DNA of 35,311 nt from a virus: the IMG/VR virus record IMGVR_UViG_3300018432_000012, positions 1-35,311 of that record; one strand, 5' to 3'. Below are positions 12,868 to 22,182 of the stretch, one piece after another. The translations under genes and the position numbers were made by a program. Under the pieces are notes generated by a model, which worked only from the letters and a program-made list of their open reading frames with translations, did no database searches and was not told where the DNA came from. Position 1 is the first letter of the stretch. The number at the start of each line of letters is the position of its first letter.

Positions 12868-13026
12868 ATGTCAATCAGCTTAATATTACTTATCGTTTTA
12901 GTCCTTCTAATGGTTGGCTCTGTGCCAGCATGGCCTTATAGCCGTGGATGGGGTTATGAAGCGTGCGGCGCATTCTTGTCAATTTTGGTTGTGGTTTTTT
13001 TATTGCGGTTATTAGGTGTATTTTAA
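12868..13026 (+). CDS. DUF3309-type small membrane protein (52 aa)
   Basis: A 52-residue membrane protein with two hydrophobic segments around the conserved VPAWPYSRGWGY, the signature of DUF3309. These proteins are about 50 residues, widespread in Proteobacteria, and of unknown function. AAGGAAA precedes the ATG. It is the last gene of the rightward operon, next to the lysis genes of the opposing operon, so a holin-like role is worth considering, though it is transcribed early. Confidence 0.85.
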   Translation: MSISLILLIVLVLLMVGSVPAWPYSRGWGYEACGAFLSILVVVFLLRLLGVF

Positions 13027-13028
13027 TT

Positions 13029-13619
13029 TCACACAGAAAAGACAGGGTATATTTTTTCGTCATTAGCAAAATCACCGGGTGAAATAAACCCGCAGTTAGG
13101 CTTAACAACAACGCCCACAGAGCGATAACACTCATCGACATATTCAGAGCAGATGTACTCGTTATCTCTCTGTGGGATATCACAGGAAAGGTCTGCGATG
13201 TTTGATGCTGCAAGCCTTGCAGTTATCCTGATGATCTCGTTTTTATCGTACTGATGCCCGAGAAGGTCTACGGCTTTTTCGGATAACCCATCTATGAAAT
13301 CTTGTTTCATATCTTTGTGCCTAGCGATTACGATTTCTCCGGGGTATGGTTTCCCTGAGCCATTATAGTTGCTTAAATAAGAGCTTAGCGTAACAGCACG
13401 AACACCAATAGACTCTACGCTCTCCATGACCATAATCCGGTCAATCTTATCGATCTTAAGGATAAAGCCAACGTGGGACCATTTTGATCCCGTAAATTTC
13501 TTGATTAGGTTTGAGAACAAAGAGCTGCCAGAACACAATATTATGTCGCCAGAGCGAATCTCATGCTTATGCTCGTCGTAGTTTTCTCTTCTCACTTTTA
13601 ATATCGATTGCCAGCTCAT
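13029..13619 (-). CDS. YiiX-type permuted papain-like (C92/NlpC-P60) peptidase
   Basis: A 196-residue enzyme of the circularly permuted NlpC/P60 group (YiiX/YaeF, C92). It starts with RSGDIILCSGSSLFSNLI, then SKWSHVGFIL with the catalytic His49, Glu66 in VMESVE, and the catalytic Cys157 in EYICSEYVDECY. Family members cleave amide bonds in peptidoglycan peptides or lipids. Next to an M15 endopeptidase at the end of the late operon it is probably part of lysis or cell entry. It overlaps the endolysin gene by four bases and ends two bases from the convergent early operon. No signal peptide is seen. Confidence 0.85.
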   Translation of the reverse strand: MSWQSILKVRRENYDEHKHEIRSGDIILCSGSSLFSNLIKKFTGSKWSHVGFILKIDKIDRIMVMESVESIGVRAVTLSSYLSNYNGSGKPYPGEIVIARHKDMKQDFIDGLSEKAVDLLGHQYDKNEIIRITARLAASNIADLSCDIPQRDNEYICSEYVDECYRSVGVVVKPNCGFISPGDFANDEKIYPVFSV

Positions 13620-14026
13620 AAAATAATCTCAAAGTGGACTAAATCGAAAAACGTCTGGTTTGTAATGTCTTTGTCGCCATCCCAGTCACCACCATATCGA
13701 ATCTTGTGCTTCATCTTGCCAGTTAAATAAAGCATTTCTGCAACACCCATAACGAAGCCGGCAAACCAGTAAAATCTATTGGTGTTTTTCATATCAATAG
13801 GATATGGATATAAGTCCATCGCATTTGAAGGAAATGAATTGTGATTACCATTCGGGAATCTTTTTTGGCTCTTTCCTTCAGCAAATGCTTTGTCTTGCGC
13901 CTCTTTTCCTCTATGTCCTTCAGTGCATTTACAATCAAAGTGCTTAATAACCTCATAGGCCAGAGTTTGAAGGTCTGGGTGACAAGTTTTTAACTGGTCA
14001 ATTGAACTTTGTGAAAATTTTGGCAT
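13616..14026 (-). CDS. Endolysin: M15-family L-Ala-D-Glu peptidase
   Basis: A 136-residue single-domain M15C peptidase, like T5 endolysin. The zinc ligands are visible: His62 (GNHNSF), Asp71 (NAMDLYP) and His131 (DLVHFEI), with the family's GHRGKEAQDKAFAEGKS at residues 37-53. It cuts the L-alanyl-D-glutamate bond of murein peptides to free progeny. No signal sequence, so it needs a holin or similar for release. GAGGATATTCTG precedes the ATG, and the start overlaps the upstream stop (TGATG). Confidence 0.93.
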   Translation of the reverse strand: MPKFSQSSIDQLKTCHPDLQTLAYEVIKHFDCKCTEGHRGKEAQDKAFAEGKSQKRFPNGNHNSFPSNAMDLYPYPIDMKNTNRFYWFAGFVMGVAEMLYLTGKMKHKIRYGGDWDGDKDITNQTFFDLVHFEIIL

Positions 14027-14385
14027 CAGAATATCCTCGGGATTAAGTGTCTAAAAACTTCCTCAAAACATGCCACAAATGTAGATAGGGCAATAAGCAG
14101 GATGCTTCCAAAAACTAGCATCCTTGGGTTGTTAAAAAGGTCATGAAAGAAATCCATGATTGACCTTTTCTTAAGGTAGTCATGGTTGATGGCATCAATG
14201 TTGTCTCTCACATCTTTTAAATTTTTAGAAATATCGACATTGTTTTTCGTTGTTTCATTCAGCATGTAAGAATGAAGCGATACTTTCTCGCTGATAACAT
14301 CGAGTCTTTCTTTTTGATGATCGGTAAGTTTAAACAATTCCTCAATAAATCCAGAATGAACTTCTAAGTCGTCTTTTATTTTCAT
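14026..14385 (-). CDS. Coiled-coil protein with C-terminal membrane anchor (holin/XhlA-like candidate)
   Basis: A 119-residue protein from the start at 14385 (MKIKDDLEVH), preferred because an AG-rich site lies upstream; a longer frame reaches 14448 into the fibre gene. Residues 10-80 are helical with likely coiled coil, and residues about 88-108 form one membrane segment (LVFGSILLIALSTFVACF). This architecture resembles XhlA/hemolysin-type proteins that work with holins. Directly upstream of the endolysin, it is the best holin or lysis-accessory candidate. Confidence 0.65.
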   Translation of the reverse strand: MKIKDDLEVHSGFIEELFKLTDHQKERLDVISEKVSLHSYMLNETTKNNVDISKNLKDVRDNIDAINHDYLKKRSIMDFFHDLFNNPRMLVFGSILLIALSTFVACFEEVFRHLIPRIF

Positions 14386-14435
14386 TTTGCTTCTCTTCGC
14401 TCCCCAATTAAAGTGTATGAAGTAACTTGCTATGA

Positions 14436-15917
14436 TTATACGTACCAAATAGCAAAGCCAGCAGTAATTCCAGCGGTTCCAGTAAATACAGTGCCACCAT
14501 AATTTCTAATGCTGAAAAATCTTCCGTTTGCTCCATTTGAAGATGAAATGTCACCCGCAGAGCCAGTCGATCCATTGTTGTAAACAAGAATTGGAGACAC
14601 GGGGTCTATTGTTGGAGAAAATTTTGCAGGAATAAAAACACTGCCAGGCGCAATAGCAGAGCTAATTGTTTGCCCCGCAACAGTCACAGCGGTAGGAGCA
14701 AGGTCTGGCCATGTTACAAGAACTATTCCGCCAATCCTTAAAAAAGTAAAATTAAGATTTCTTGGTGCAGCCCATGGGCCAGAGAGTGCGAACGTTAAAG
14801 TTGTTCCCCTCTCATAAAAATCTAAAACTGAAGGAGCATAACCTGACGTAGAATTTCCAAAAACCAATCCTCCGCCAGCCATTGTTGAAACTTGCATGTT
14901 TCCACCAATAGAGAGCAACTCTCTTTCTGTAGTAGATGTGACGCCGCATACGAATGAATGTTTCCCTGTGGTTCCGTCAATTCTGTGCTTCAGAGTTCCG
15001 CCGGAAATCCCGTGCCCAAAGAATCTAAAGTCATCACTGTATGTGCTATATAATACAAGCTTCCTATTGCCAACACTTGTTCCTAAATTTATTTCAGAAC
15101 CATTCGAAAGCTGCAAAACTTGGTTGACATCATCCCAAGTGAATTTTGAACTGCCAACTAAATTACTCGATGAATTGCCGAAACCAATCTGTGTATTGGC
15201 AATTGTAACGCCGCCGCTTATTCCAAGAATTGATTTTACTTCAGCAACAGTAAGATCTGCGGGGTCTCCACCTGCTACGGAGCCTTTTATCGTATTGGCA
15301 GCCATATTGGCGAGTTTTGTATTTGTCACTACATCGTTTGCAATAACAGTGGCACCTTGAGGCCCTGTAACGTTTCCTGCCAAAAGACCTGAAAAGTTTA
15401 TGGCTACAGCAGCAACCGATGCTGTACCGTTTAGGTTTGCAGTAATTATATTTGCAGCGAAGTTACCTGATGCGTCTCTTGCTACGATTGAGCTTGCGCT
15501 GTTTCCAGAGTTGGCGGTCGTCGCGGTATTTGCCACTTTTCCGGGGCTTGATATTGTTGCTAGCTTTGAATCGGCGATCGCGGCATTAGATGCAATGTCC
15601 ACGTTCACTATTAGGCTAGATGCAATTTCACCAAGGTTGTCATTGTGCAAGACACCCGGCGTTGTCATCGGTGTAATTTTTAATGCAGGGATCGTTAACA
15701 GCTTCGCGGTATCATCGTATTTTAAATCGGTACTCGATGTTACGCCTGAAGGGCCAATAAATAATACGCTGTCTTCTGGAGCGTTTAATCCTAAAAATTC
15801 CTTCACTCCATCAAATGAGGTTGAAAACGAATCACCATCGTCATAAGGTGGTCTCTGAAATGGAAAAATGTCACTTCCCTGCGGGGTTTCTAAATCGTAC
15901 GCGTCAAACCTTGGCAT
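14436..15917 (-). CDS. Tail fibre / receptor-binding protein (493 aa)
   Basis: A 493-residue fibre-like protein. Residues 105-180 hold the low-complexity Asn/Ala/Ser/Thr region (DIASNAAIADSKLATIS, then SIVARDASGNFAA) seen in tail fibres of many environmental phages. A GISGG hinge lies at about 232. A beta-rich C-terminus (from about 365) ends with a Gly-rich globular segment, probably the receptor tip. It lies between small tail proteins and the lysis genes. GGAGA precedes the ATG. Whether it is the main receptor-binding fibre or a side fibre beside the 825-aa protein is open. Confidence 0.78.
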   Translation of the reverse strand: MPRFDAYDLETPQGSDIFPFQRPPYDDGDSFSTSFDGVKEFLGLNAPEDSVLFIGPSGVTSSTDLKYDDTAKLLTIPALKITPMTTPGVLHNDNLGEIASSLIVNVDIASNAAIADSKLATISSPGKVANTATTANSGNSASSIVARDASGNFAANIITANLNGTASVAAVAINFSGLLAGNVTGPQGATVIANDVVTNTKLANMAANTIKGSVAGGDPADLTVAEVKSILGISGGVTIANTQIGFGNSSSNLVGSSKFTWDDVNQVLQLSNGSEINLGTSVGNRKLVLYSTYSDDFRFFGHGISGGTLKHRIDGTTGKHSFVCGVTSTTERELLSIGGNMQVSTMAGGGLVFGNSTSGYAPSVLDFYERGTTLTFALSGPWAAPRNLNFTFLRIGGIVLVTWPDLAPTAVTVAGQTISSAIAPGSVFIPAKFSPTIDPVSPILVYNNGSTGSAGDISSSNGANGRFFSIRNYGGTVFTGTAGITAGFAIWYV

Positions 15918-15919
15918 TA

Positions 15920-16063
15920 CTAATCTCCTGTATCTGTGTATGGAAGCCCGGACGTGTCGAAATAGTTGTTTCCGACTGTATCTTGGTATGCGTCTGGGAC
16001 CATTGGGTTAAATGGCGTAATAAGGCTTGGGTTAATTGGCATATCACCGTATTTAATATCCAT
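15920..16063 (-). CDS. Small tail-region protein (47 aa)
   Basis: A 47-residue frame (MDIKYGDMPINPSL... to ...YTDTGD, TAG stop) fills the gap between the fibre gene and the 135-aa gene. It is Pro/Asn/Tyr-rich and acidic. GGAGGA lies about 12 bases upstream, rather far. Its last codons contain GGAGA, the ribosome site of the fibre gene. It is probably real because it leaves no gap, but function is unknown. Confidence 0.6.
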   Translation of the reverse strand: MDIKYGDMPINPSLITPFNPMVPDAYQDTVGNNYFDTSGLPYTDTGD

Positions 16064-16065
16064 GA

Positions 16066-16473
16066 TTAATACATTCCTCCCCATCCTTTAACCTTTGAAA
16101 AACTATTTGTTGGAGACGCGGGATTAATCGCAAGAGATGAAACGGTTTTATCTCTTATATCTGTTCCAGTAGACATAATGGCTATGCCTTTTATTTGTAC
16201 TCTGTCTCCGCTAAACGCAAATTGAACCTCATTGAGAATAAGAGATCCATCTGGTCTTCTTTTACCGCTCCAAATTGCAAGTGTTGGCGTAGATGTAAGG
16301 CCAGAGTTATAAAAAGCCTGTATGTATGAAAAAGTAAGTCGGCTATCTAGGTTTGCCACTGCGGCTGGCGTTACCAGAATGTCCGAGTTTTCATAATTCC
16401 AAGTCATGCTTGCGAAATATGGAACGCTCGCATTGTTTTGTTCGATGTTTAATGGGACTAGAGTGCTTGTCAT
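16066..16473 (-). CDS. Tail-region beta-rich protein (135 aa)
   Basis: A 135-residue beta-type protein (FASMTWNYENSDILVTP, LAIWSGKRRPDGSLIL) without a recognised family. It lies between the 825-aa and 493-aa tail proteins in the late operon, so it is likely a minor fibre or a fibre connector. TAGGAGC precedes the ATG. Confidence 0.75.
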   Translation of the reverse strand: MTSTLVPLNIEQNNASVPYFASMTWNYENSDILVTPAAVANLDSRLTFSYIQAFYNSGLTSTPTLAIWSGKRRPDGSLILNEVQFAFSGDRVQIKGIAIMSTGTDIRDKTVSSLAINPASPTNSFSKVKGWGGMY

Positions 16474-16483
16474 TTAATTGCTC

Positions 16484-18961
16484 CTACAGGTTTATAAACC
16501 AAGATACTTTAGAATCTGCCACTAATGCTGGAAGATCAGATAAGGATGGAAGGGAAAAAGACGCGGTATTAACTGTGTTTGCAATCGTTTGAGCGATTTG
16601 CTCTTCCGTCTGTCCCGTGAAAGTTTCTATTGCAACGCCAGTCCTTCCTGATATTGCAGGATCAGTTCCAACGCCGTTTACTTTAAACCATCCGTAGTAA
16701 TCAACGGTTGGAGATGAGTACAGAAAATACTGCCCCGCTGTTGGAATAGCGTTTACATCCATTGTCCAAACGAATGGATTCGCAACGGTATTGACAAATG
16801 TTTTTATGTTTTGCTGAAGCGAAAGATCTTTTTTAAAGTTTACAATCGTGTTGGCAAGATTTCCTATGTTGTAGAAGGAATATATCCCGATTTGCGGATT
16901 TAAAACGCCATCTAAAGCAAACATAATAAGCTGGTTGACTGTTGCTGTACCTGCGCCGCCATATTGCCTGACATTATTTCCAACGCTTGCAAATTCAATA
17001 AAGCTTGATGTAATAAGCCTTCCAGAACCATCGCTTGTTGCAACAGTTTTTGTCTGGTAATCAGAAATTTCCGTAGAATCAAACGAGATGGTGAAAACAG
17101 CCTTTGTAGAAACGCTCCCCGAGTTTGTTGTATTTATAGTGATATTTTCTGGATTGATTCTATTGTCAATAGTCCCCCAATATGCAGCAACTTGGTTACT
17201 GTAAGAGGATGGTTTAAATATTTGATTTCCAATGGGATCTACAGGAAATACAGGTATTGTTTGCATTGGAGCGAAATCATCAAAAAATGTAGCTGTCACC
17301 GTGTTGTCGTTGTTGTTGACAATACTTATACCAAGAGCAAGTCCCTTCAATGTATTAGTAACAACGAATGAAGTTGTTCCTGCTGTATATGCGCTATTTT
17401 CTCTTGCTCCAACCGAGCTTTCAAAGCTTACCTCTTTTCCTCTGGCTCCAGCAATCAGGCTTCCTGAACCGCCAAAAGTTGTACCTATAACGTTATATAG
17501 CCTTCTGTATGGGATTCCGCTTTCGGAATATCCATTTACGAATCTTTCACTGCCAAGGCATTCTTCCCTAAAAGGTGTTTTCTCTACTTTTGGCTGCAGG
17601 AAAATTGTTGCAGTATCGGAATATGGGAAAATTTCACCGTCTTTGTAATAATAAGATGAATAGTTTTCTGCAAGACCTGCATGTTCTATATCTGTTGAAA
17701 CGCCAAGAATTTGAGCTTTTGAGAATCCTGTTGGCTCTGAAACAAATATGGGGTTTGCAACATTGCCGGGGACTGTCATGATATTGGTTGCACCAATATG
17801 GCATATTTGCCCCAGCGCAGGCCTCAACATTATATAAGAGCCGCTATCCTCTCCTACGGTTTTACCAGTAATTGAAGGCATCGTAAAAGAATGGACAAAC
17901 TTTTGCCTCGTTCCTGTGACACTAAAATTTTCAAGTATCACTTCATCTATACCTGAACCGCCATCACCATAATCTGTTTGCAATACAAGGTCTACTGATG
18001 CTGTTCCAGACTTTTTATTGATCATCTGAGCGCAAAAAGTAAGCTGGCTTCCTTCACTAAAATCTGCCTGGCCCAATCTCCACTTAAAGTTTTTATTTGA
18101 TTCAGATGCGCTAACAACCGTGCAGTTAAGTACAATCTGGTTTATGGGATCGCCCTCAATTCCTTGTCCTTGAACATTTTCAAAAGTGACATAGTTTTTC
18201 GTAAGAGTCCCATCATCTTCGATGAATTGGCATCCCCATGCGACAACAGTCACTGGCTGAGAAATCTCGCCAACTTCATCGGTTGTTTTATAAAACTCAA
18301 TTGGATAGTTAAACTGTGGGTTAACAATAAAGTTGTTATTGTATGCGCCACCGATCAAAGATGATTTTGGGTTGTAATGGTTTATTGTTGCAATGGGATT
18401 AGATTGGTCGCCCGTGTAATCAGTAATGACAATGTAATAAAGCCTGTCTTCTAAATAGAAGAGAGGGCAGTCACCTGCGGCTCCCAACTGGATTGGGTTT
18501 GTATTAACCACAGGATTCTGAGGGTCAAACACATCTGAATAGGTTGGAAGCTCTAAGGTATGATCTTCGTCTGCGTAAAAATAAATGAATCCACCCGCAA
18601 GAGGGATATTCGGCCCGGGGGGCAAGATATCAGCAACAAAAGACAAATTGTTGAATGTTGCACCAACTCCAGAACCGCTGCTGTAAGCTTGAGTAAATAA
18701 GATTGGCGTTACAGTGTATTTCCCATTGCTTGTAATTGTTACGCCAGTCACAGCACCAAGAGTAACAGATGAGACTCTTAGCGTAACTGGTGACGTAAAT
18801 GTTCCGCCAGAAGCAACGATGACATCGCCAACCGTATATCCAGATCCGCCATTTTGTACGCTAACTTTAGTCAACACAAAAGAGCTGCTGACAAATGGAG
18901 CTTTATAAAAGAAATAATTTATAAGAGGCGTGTTTATTGGGTAAAACGTTTCTACGCTCAT
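16484..18961 (-). CDS. Large tail fibre/tailspike-like protein (825 aa)
   Basis: An 825-residue, beta-rich protein. The N-terminus (about 30-95) has NGGSGYTVGDVIV and GVTITSNGKYTV repeats. The middle has a Cys-poor beta-sandwich type region with SFTMPSITGKTV and MLRPALGQICHIG, typical of the carbohydrate-module-like domains in fibres. A tail-adhesion C-terminus follows. It begins one base over the stop of the gp16-like gene, where tail adhesin genes follow the ejection genes. No enzymatic signature of a depolymerase is visible to me. It may form the main spike, with the 493-aa protein as a second fibre. AGGAGAAA precedes the ATG. Confidence 0.75.
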   Translation of the reverse strand: MSVETFYPINTPLINYFFYKAPFVSSSFVLTKVSVQNGGSGYTVGDVIVASGGTFTSPVTLRVSSVTLGAVTGVTITSNGKYTVTPILFTQAYSSGSGVGATFNNLSFVADILPPGPNIPLAGGFIYFYADEDHTLELPTYSDVFDPQNPVVNTNPIQLGAAGDCPLFYLEDRLYYIVITDYTGDQSNPIATINHYNPKSSLIGGAYNNNFIVNPQFNYPIEFYKTTDEVGEISQPVTVVAWGCQFIEDDGTLTKNYVTFENVQGQGIEGDPINQIVLNCTVVSASESNKNFKWRLGQADFSEGSQLTFCAQMINKKSGTASVDLVLQTDYGDGGSGIDEVILENFSVTGTRQKFVHSFTMPSITGKTVGEDSGSYIMLRPALGQICHIGATNIMTVPGNVANPIFVSEPTGFSKAQILGVSTDIEHAGLAENYSSYYYKDGEIFPYSDTATIFLQPKVEKTPFREECLGSERFVNGYSESGIPYRRLYNVIGTTFGGSGSLIAGARGKEVSFESSVGARENSAYTAGTTSFVVTNTLKGLALGISIVNNNDNTVTATFFDDFAPMQTIPVFPVDPIGNQIFKPSSYSNQVAAYWGTIDNRINPENITINTTNSGSVSTKAVFTISFDSTEISDYQTKTVATSDGSGRLITSSFIEFASVGNNVRQYGGAGTATVNQLIMFALDGVLNPQIGIYSFYNIGNLANTIVNFKKDLSLQQNIKTFVNTVANPFVWTMDVNAIPTAGQYFLYSSPTVDYYGWFKVNGVGTDPAISGRTGVAIETFTGQTEEQIAQTIANTVNTASFSLPSLSDLPALVADSKVSWFINL

Positions 18962-20790
18962 TAATCATTTCTCCTGTAAGGATTTGCGTTTTCTTGAAGG
19001 AACATATTGGAAAGTTTTGGGTTTACTTTTATCCCGTTTTTTCCCATTTTTATTGCTTTGGCAACTGATGCAGGAGTAGCAGTTTTTCCTGCGATTCCCT
19101 TAACTCCTTTGGATGCTGCCGCTGTCGCTGCACCATACAGCAATGATTTATCCCAAGAATCTCCGCTTGCCATTGCGCCGCCAAACCCAATAAGTCCGGG
19201 GACACCAAGGCTTGTTACGCCATGACCTATTTTTGCTAATGTTTTTTCTGGTTCTCTGCCAAACTCAAGACGGGTATCGTTAATGGCATCCAACATTTTC
19301 CCTTCTTTTGAATCTCCAAATACCTGTCTTCTTTGTGCCGGGCTCATTTTTGAATAAATCGCTGCGGTATCTACGGTATTTGCGCCCTGCTCAATTGGTC
19401 TTCTAAATAAAGCTGATTTTGCAGCTCCTTGCGCAAGGTCTTTGCTTCCAAATATTTTCTCAAGATGTTTTAAGCCTTCTGTGCCTTTAACGCCTTTTTC
19501 TGTAAGAGATGGTAAGTATTTATTGAGGACAGCTTCATCAATTGGAGAATTATCAGACGCAGACATAAACGCATCTTTTAGCTGTTTGTTTTTTGCCATA
19601 TTGCCAGTGCTTGGCCGTACGTAATCGTAAAAATCCTGAAGTTCTTTGTGAGACTTGTTGGCGGTTTCCCATTGGTCTTTAAACCCGCTCATCAAGTCTT
19701 TTTCAACCTTTCCTTCGTTGGCTTTTATAAGGTCTTCTCTGATTGTCTTTTTGAGTCCGCCAAGAAAATCTTTTGCGCGAGCATTTACTGTCGGTATTCC
19801 TTTTTGCTCCAAGAATTCCTTCATGTCCCTATTAACGTTTTTGCTAGAATCTACCATCCCGCGAAAGCTTTGTGGTGCGATCTCTTTCGCTCTATCTGCA
19901 AGCATTAATGCGTGCTCGTGCTCTGCCTGCCTTGCGGGTTCCAAGCCTCCAACTTTTCCTTTGAATTTGTCTACATACGAATGGTATGGAGAATTATTGA
20001 AATCAACGGATTCCCTAAGAATTGGGGCTCCCCCTGCATCATATTCGCCTTTGTGCATCATTTTTGTTAATGACTGATCAATTGTATCTGCAAGTTTTCC
20101 TGTGTTTTCCCAGTTCTGTTGGTTTTTATTGGCTTTACCCAGATATCTTTCTGTAAGCAGTTTTGCGTAATCGCTGACAGGCAATGTTTTTTCTTTGATC
20201 AAGTCGGTTGCTTTCTTTGTAAATTCAGGGATTGCACTTTGAGCATATTTCTTAGCAAGATATTTTGCAGGAACGTTTAATGTTGGGTTAATTAATCCAG
20301 ACAATGCGCCAATTCCTGCGCCAGTTGCTGTTGCTGCACCTGTTTCTCCATCTTCTGCATGAGTTGCACCTGCATGTGCGCCAGCTATTGCATTTTCTGC
20401 GGCAGTAGCTCCAAATATCTTCGCAAGCTTTGGACTTTTTGCAGCATATTTTGCGCCAAGCTCTGCAATCTTTGGGATTTTTGACGCTGCCTTTACTGCT
20501 CCACCGCCAACAAGCATGGAAGGAATAAAGTCAACGACCCCTTTGCCTATGTTCTCAATCAATCCGTTTTGATCTGCGCCCGGATCTGTTTCTTTTTGTT
20601 TTCCAAATGGGGATTGCTGCCTAAGCATAGATGCAAGCATTCTGTCATTCGTTGACAACGGCGCATGAGTTTCTGCTGATGCAGGCGTTATGCGTGGAAC
20701 ATTTTGAGGTGGCTCAAAATCAGCGGCTGATGGTTTGTAACCGCCTTGAGCTGGAGCCTCAAAGTCTGATAGGGATGGAGTGTATGCCAT
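18961..20790 (-). CDS. P22 gp16-like DNA ejection protein (609 aa)
   Basis: A 609-residue protein, third in the ejection set and comparable in length to P22 gp16. The N-terminus repeats a short PSxxDFExP motif (TPSLSDFEAP, KPSAADFEPP). Then comes a Gly/Ala-rich hydrophobic region (about 80-170, GVVDFIPSMLVGGGAV and TGAGIGALSGL) and long charged helices. A second Gly/Ala hydrophobic region lies near 515-555. Ejection proteins leave the capsid with the DNA and form a conduit across the cell envelope; the membrane-prone segments fit. Assigned by order and composition, not catalytic motifs. Confidence 0.75.
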   Translation of the reverse strand: MAYTPSLSDFEAPAQGGYKPSAADFEPPQNVPRITPASAETHAPLSTNDRMLASMLRQQSPFGKQKETDPGADQNGLIENIGKGVVDFIPSMLVGGGAVKAASKIPKIAELGAKYAAKSPKLAKIFGATAAENAIAGAHAGATHAEDGETGAATATGAGIGALSGLINPTLNVPAKYLAKKYAQSAIPEFTKKATDLIKEKTLPVSDYAKLLTERYLGKANKNQQNWENTGKLADTIDQSLTKMMHKGEYDAGGAPILRESVDFNNSPYHSYVDKFKGKVGGLEPARQAEHEHALMLADRAKEIAPQSFRGMVDSSKNVNRDMKEFLEQKGIPTVNARAKDFLGGLKKTIREDLIKANEGKVEKDLMSGFKDQWETANKSHKELQDFYDYVRPSTGNMAKNKQLKDAFMSASDNSPIDEAVLNKYLPSLTEKGVKGTEGLKHLEKIFGSKDLAQGAAKSALFRRPIEQGANTVDTAAIYSKMSPAQRRQVFGDSKEGKMLDAINDTRLEFGREPEKTLAKIGHGVTSLGVPGLIGFGGAMASGDSWDKSLLYGAATAAASKGVKGIAGKTATPASVAKAIKMGKNGIKVNPKLSNMFLQENANPYRRND

Positions 20791-20793
20791 ACT

Positions 20794-22182
20794 CTAGCCT
20801 CCCAACTTAGCAAGAAAGGCTTGTTTCTGCTCAGGAGAAAGTGACTGGTAATACTGTTGAGCTTCTTCCTTGGATGAAAAAGAAGATGGGTCTTGAATTT
20901 CGGTCTGTTGCTGCGGCGCATTTTGCGGAGATTGTGCTGGTGCTGACTGGCTAGGATTCCCCGTCGGTCTTCCCAAAAATCCTCTGTCGGAATTTGGTTG
21001 TCTGTTAGCCCATTGAGGCGTTGCACCAGATTGCGGGTATCCAACTCTTTCTGTCTCAATAGCTTTGTTTGCCATCTCTTCTTGCATTGGAAAATACTGA
21101 GCCAGAGATGATTGTTGTATCGAATTTGGGATGAATGAAGACGCAAGAGGCCCGGGAAGAGATCCGAATGAGCTTTGCTCTTGTTCTCTAGCTGCTTCTA
21201 CGCCCGGAGCTTGTCCAGCCGATTGCCTTGAAATAACGTTTGCCGCTTCTCTCTTTAGCCTATTTGCCAATGAATAAGCTTCCAGCCTTTTAGCTGCTGC
21301 CTTTCCAGCAGGAGAGTTTGGAGAATTTGATGCGATAAAAGAATCTTTGGTTAATTTTAAAGATCCCATTGCTCCCATGTATGGAGCGAATCCTTTCTGT
21401 AACTCTGGAGCAATATAATTTAATTCTGAATTTGCTTCGCTTCTGGTTTGGTTTCTACCCGCACTTGTAGTCGTAGGAGATTCAAGCGTTTGACCTGTTT
21501 GTTGGTCATATCCTTGATGAAAAGTTGCTCGAGGGCCTCCGCCAAGTGGGTTTGTTTCTATTTGACCGTTTTGCGTTTGAGAAACGGAAGATGATGATCC
21601 GGGAGAAGTTGAGGTTGAGCCACCACCATCGCCTCCACCCTGAAGAAACTGCATTCCCTCTTTCCCAACTTCTTTTGCCAGCAGCCCTTCGTATAAGGCG
21701 CGCTGATCTGAACCTTGCGGCGCACTTTGATATGCCTTAAATAATGCGTCAGCTGTATTTAATGGGTTTCCTTTCCCTATTTCGTTTCTAGTCTGAGCTT
21801 GAATTAATGGAAGATGAGCCATGGCAACTTTTGCCTGCGCATAACTTAGCCCTGTGCGCGCCATAATCTCTTTTACATTTGCCTGTTCTTTTTGGAGATT
21901 CGCGGCTTGAATTTGAGGATAATACTTTTCGTCTGCACCATATTTTGCGTTTAACGCTGCAATTTCTTGAGGTAAAGTCTCGTTTTGTTTTTTAAGATTC
22001 CCTTCTTCTAGAGAAGCTTTTGCGCTGTTGAGTCTGTTCTCGTAGTGTTTGCCAAAGAAGTCTTGTATGCCCTTTGCTGTGCCCATACCATAGCGCAAAG
22101 GATCAACTGGCGCGTCCATCTTTGAAGTATTTTCATTGACTCCCCATATTCCATATTTCCCGCCGCCAGATCTTTCTTGCAT
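20794..22182 (-). CDS. P22 gp20-like DNA ejection protein (462 aa)
   Basis: A 462-residue protein from the start at 22182 (MQERSGGGKYG), set by GGAG 6 bases upstream and a TAATG overlap with the previous gene. It is helical, Gln/Ala/Ser-rich and low in cysteine, with a flexible Gly/Ser/Thr linker near 185-245 and a Pro/Gln-rich stretch near 385-430. It ends in a short helical EEAQQYYQSLSPEQKQAFLA. Middle position in the gp7-gp20-gp16 order supports a virion ejection role. Confidence 0.7.
   Translation of the reverse strand: MQERSGGGKYGIWGVNENTSKMDAPVDPLRYGMGTAKGIQDFFGKHYENRLNSAKASLEEGNLKKQNETLPQEIAALNAKYGADEKYYPQIQAANLQKEQANVKEIMARTGLSYAQAKVAMAHLPLIQAQTRNEIGKGNPLNTADALFKAYQSAPQGSDQRALYEGLLAKEVGKEGMQFLQGGGDGGGSTSTSPGSSSSVSQTQNGQIETNPLGGGPRATFHQGYDQQTGQTLESPTTTSAGRNQTRSEANSELNYIAPELQKGFAPYMGAMGSLKLTKDSFIASNSPNSPAGKAAAKRLEAYSLANRLKREAANVISRQSAGQAPGVEAAREQEQSSFGSLPGPLASSFIPNSIQQSSLAQYFPMQEEMANKAIETERVGYPQSGATPQWANRQPNSDRGFLGRPTGNPSQSAPAQSPQNAPQQQTEIQDPSSFSSKEEAQQYYQSLSPEQKQAFLAKLGG

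Noticed and set aside
15400-15846. Long plus-strand frame opposite the tail fibre gene
   Set aside because: It is an antisense shadow of the Ala/Asn-rich fibre sequence, without ribosome site or plausible composition.
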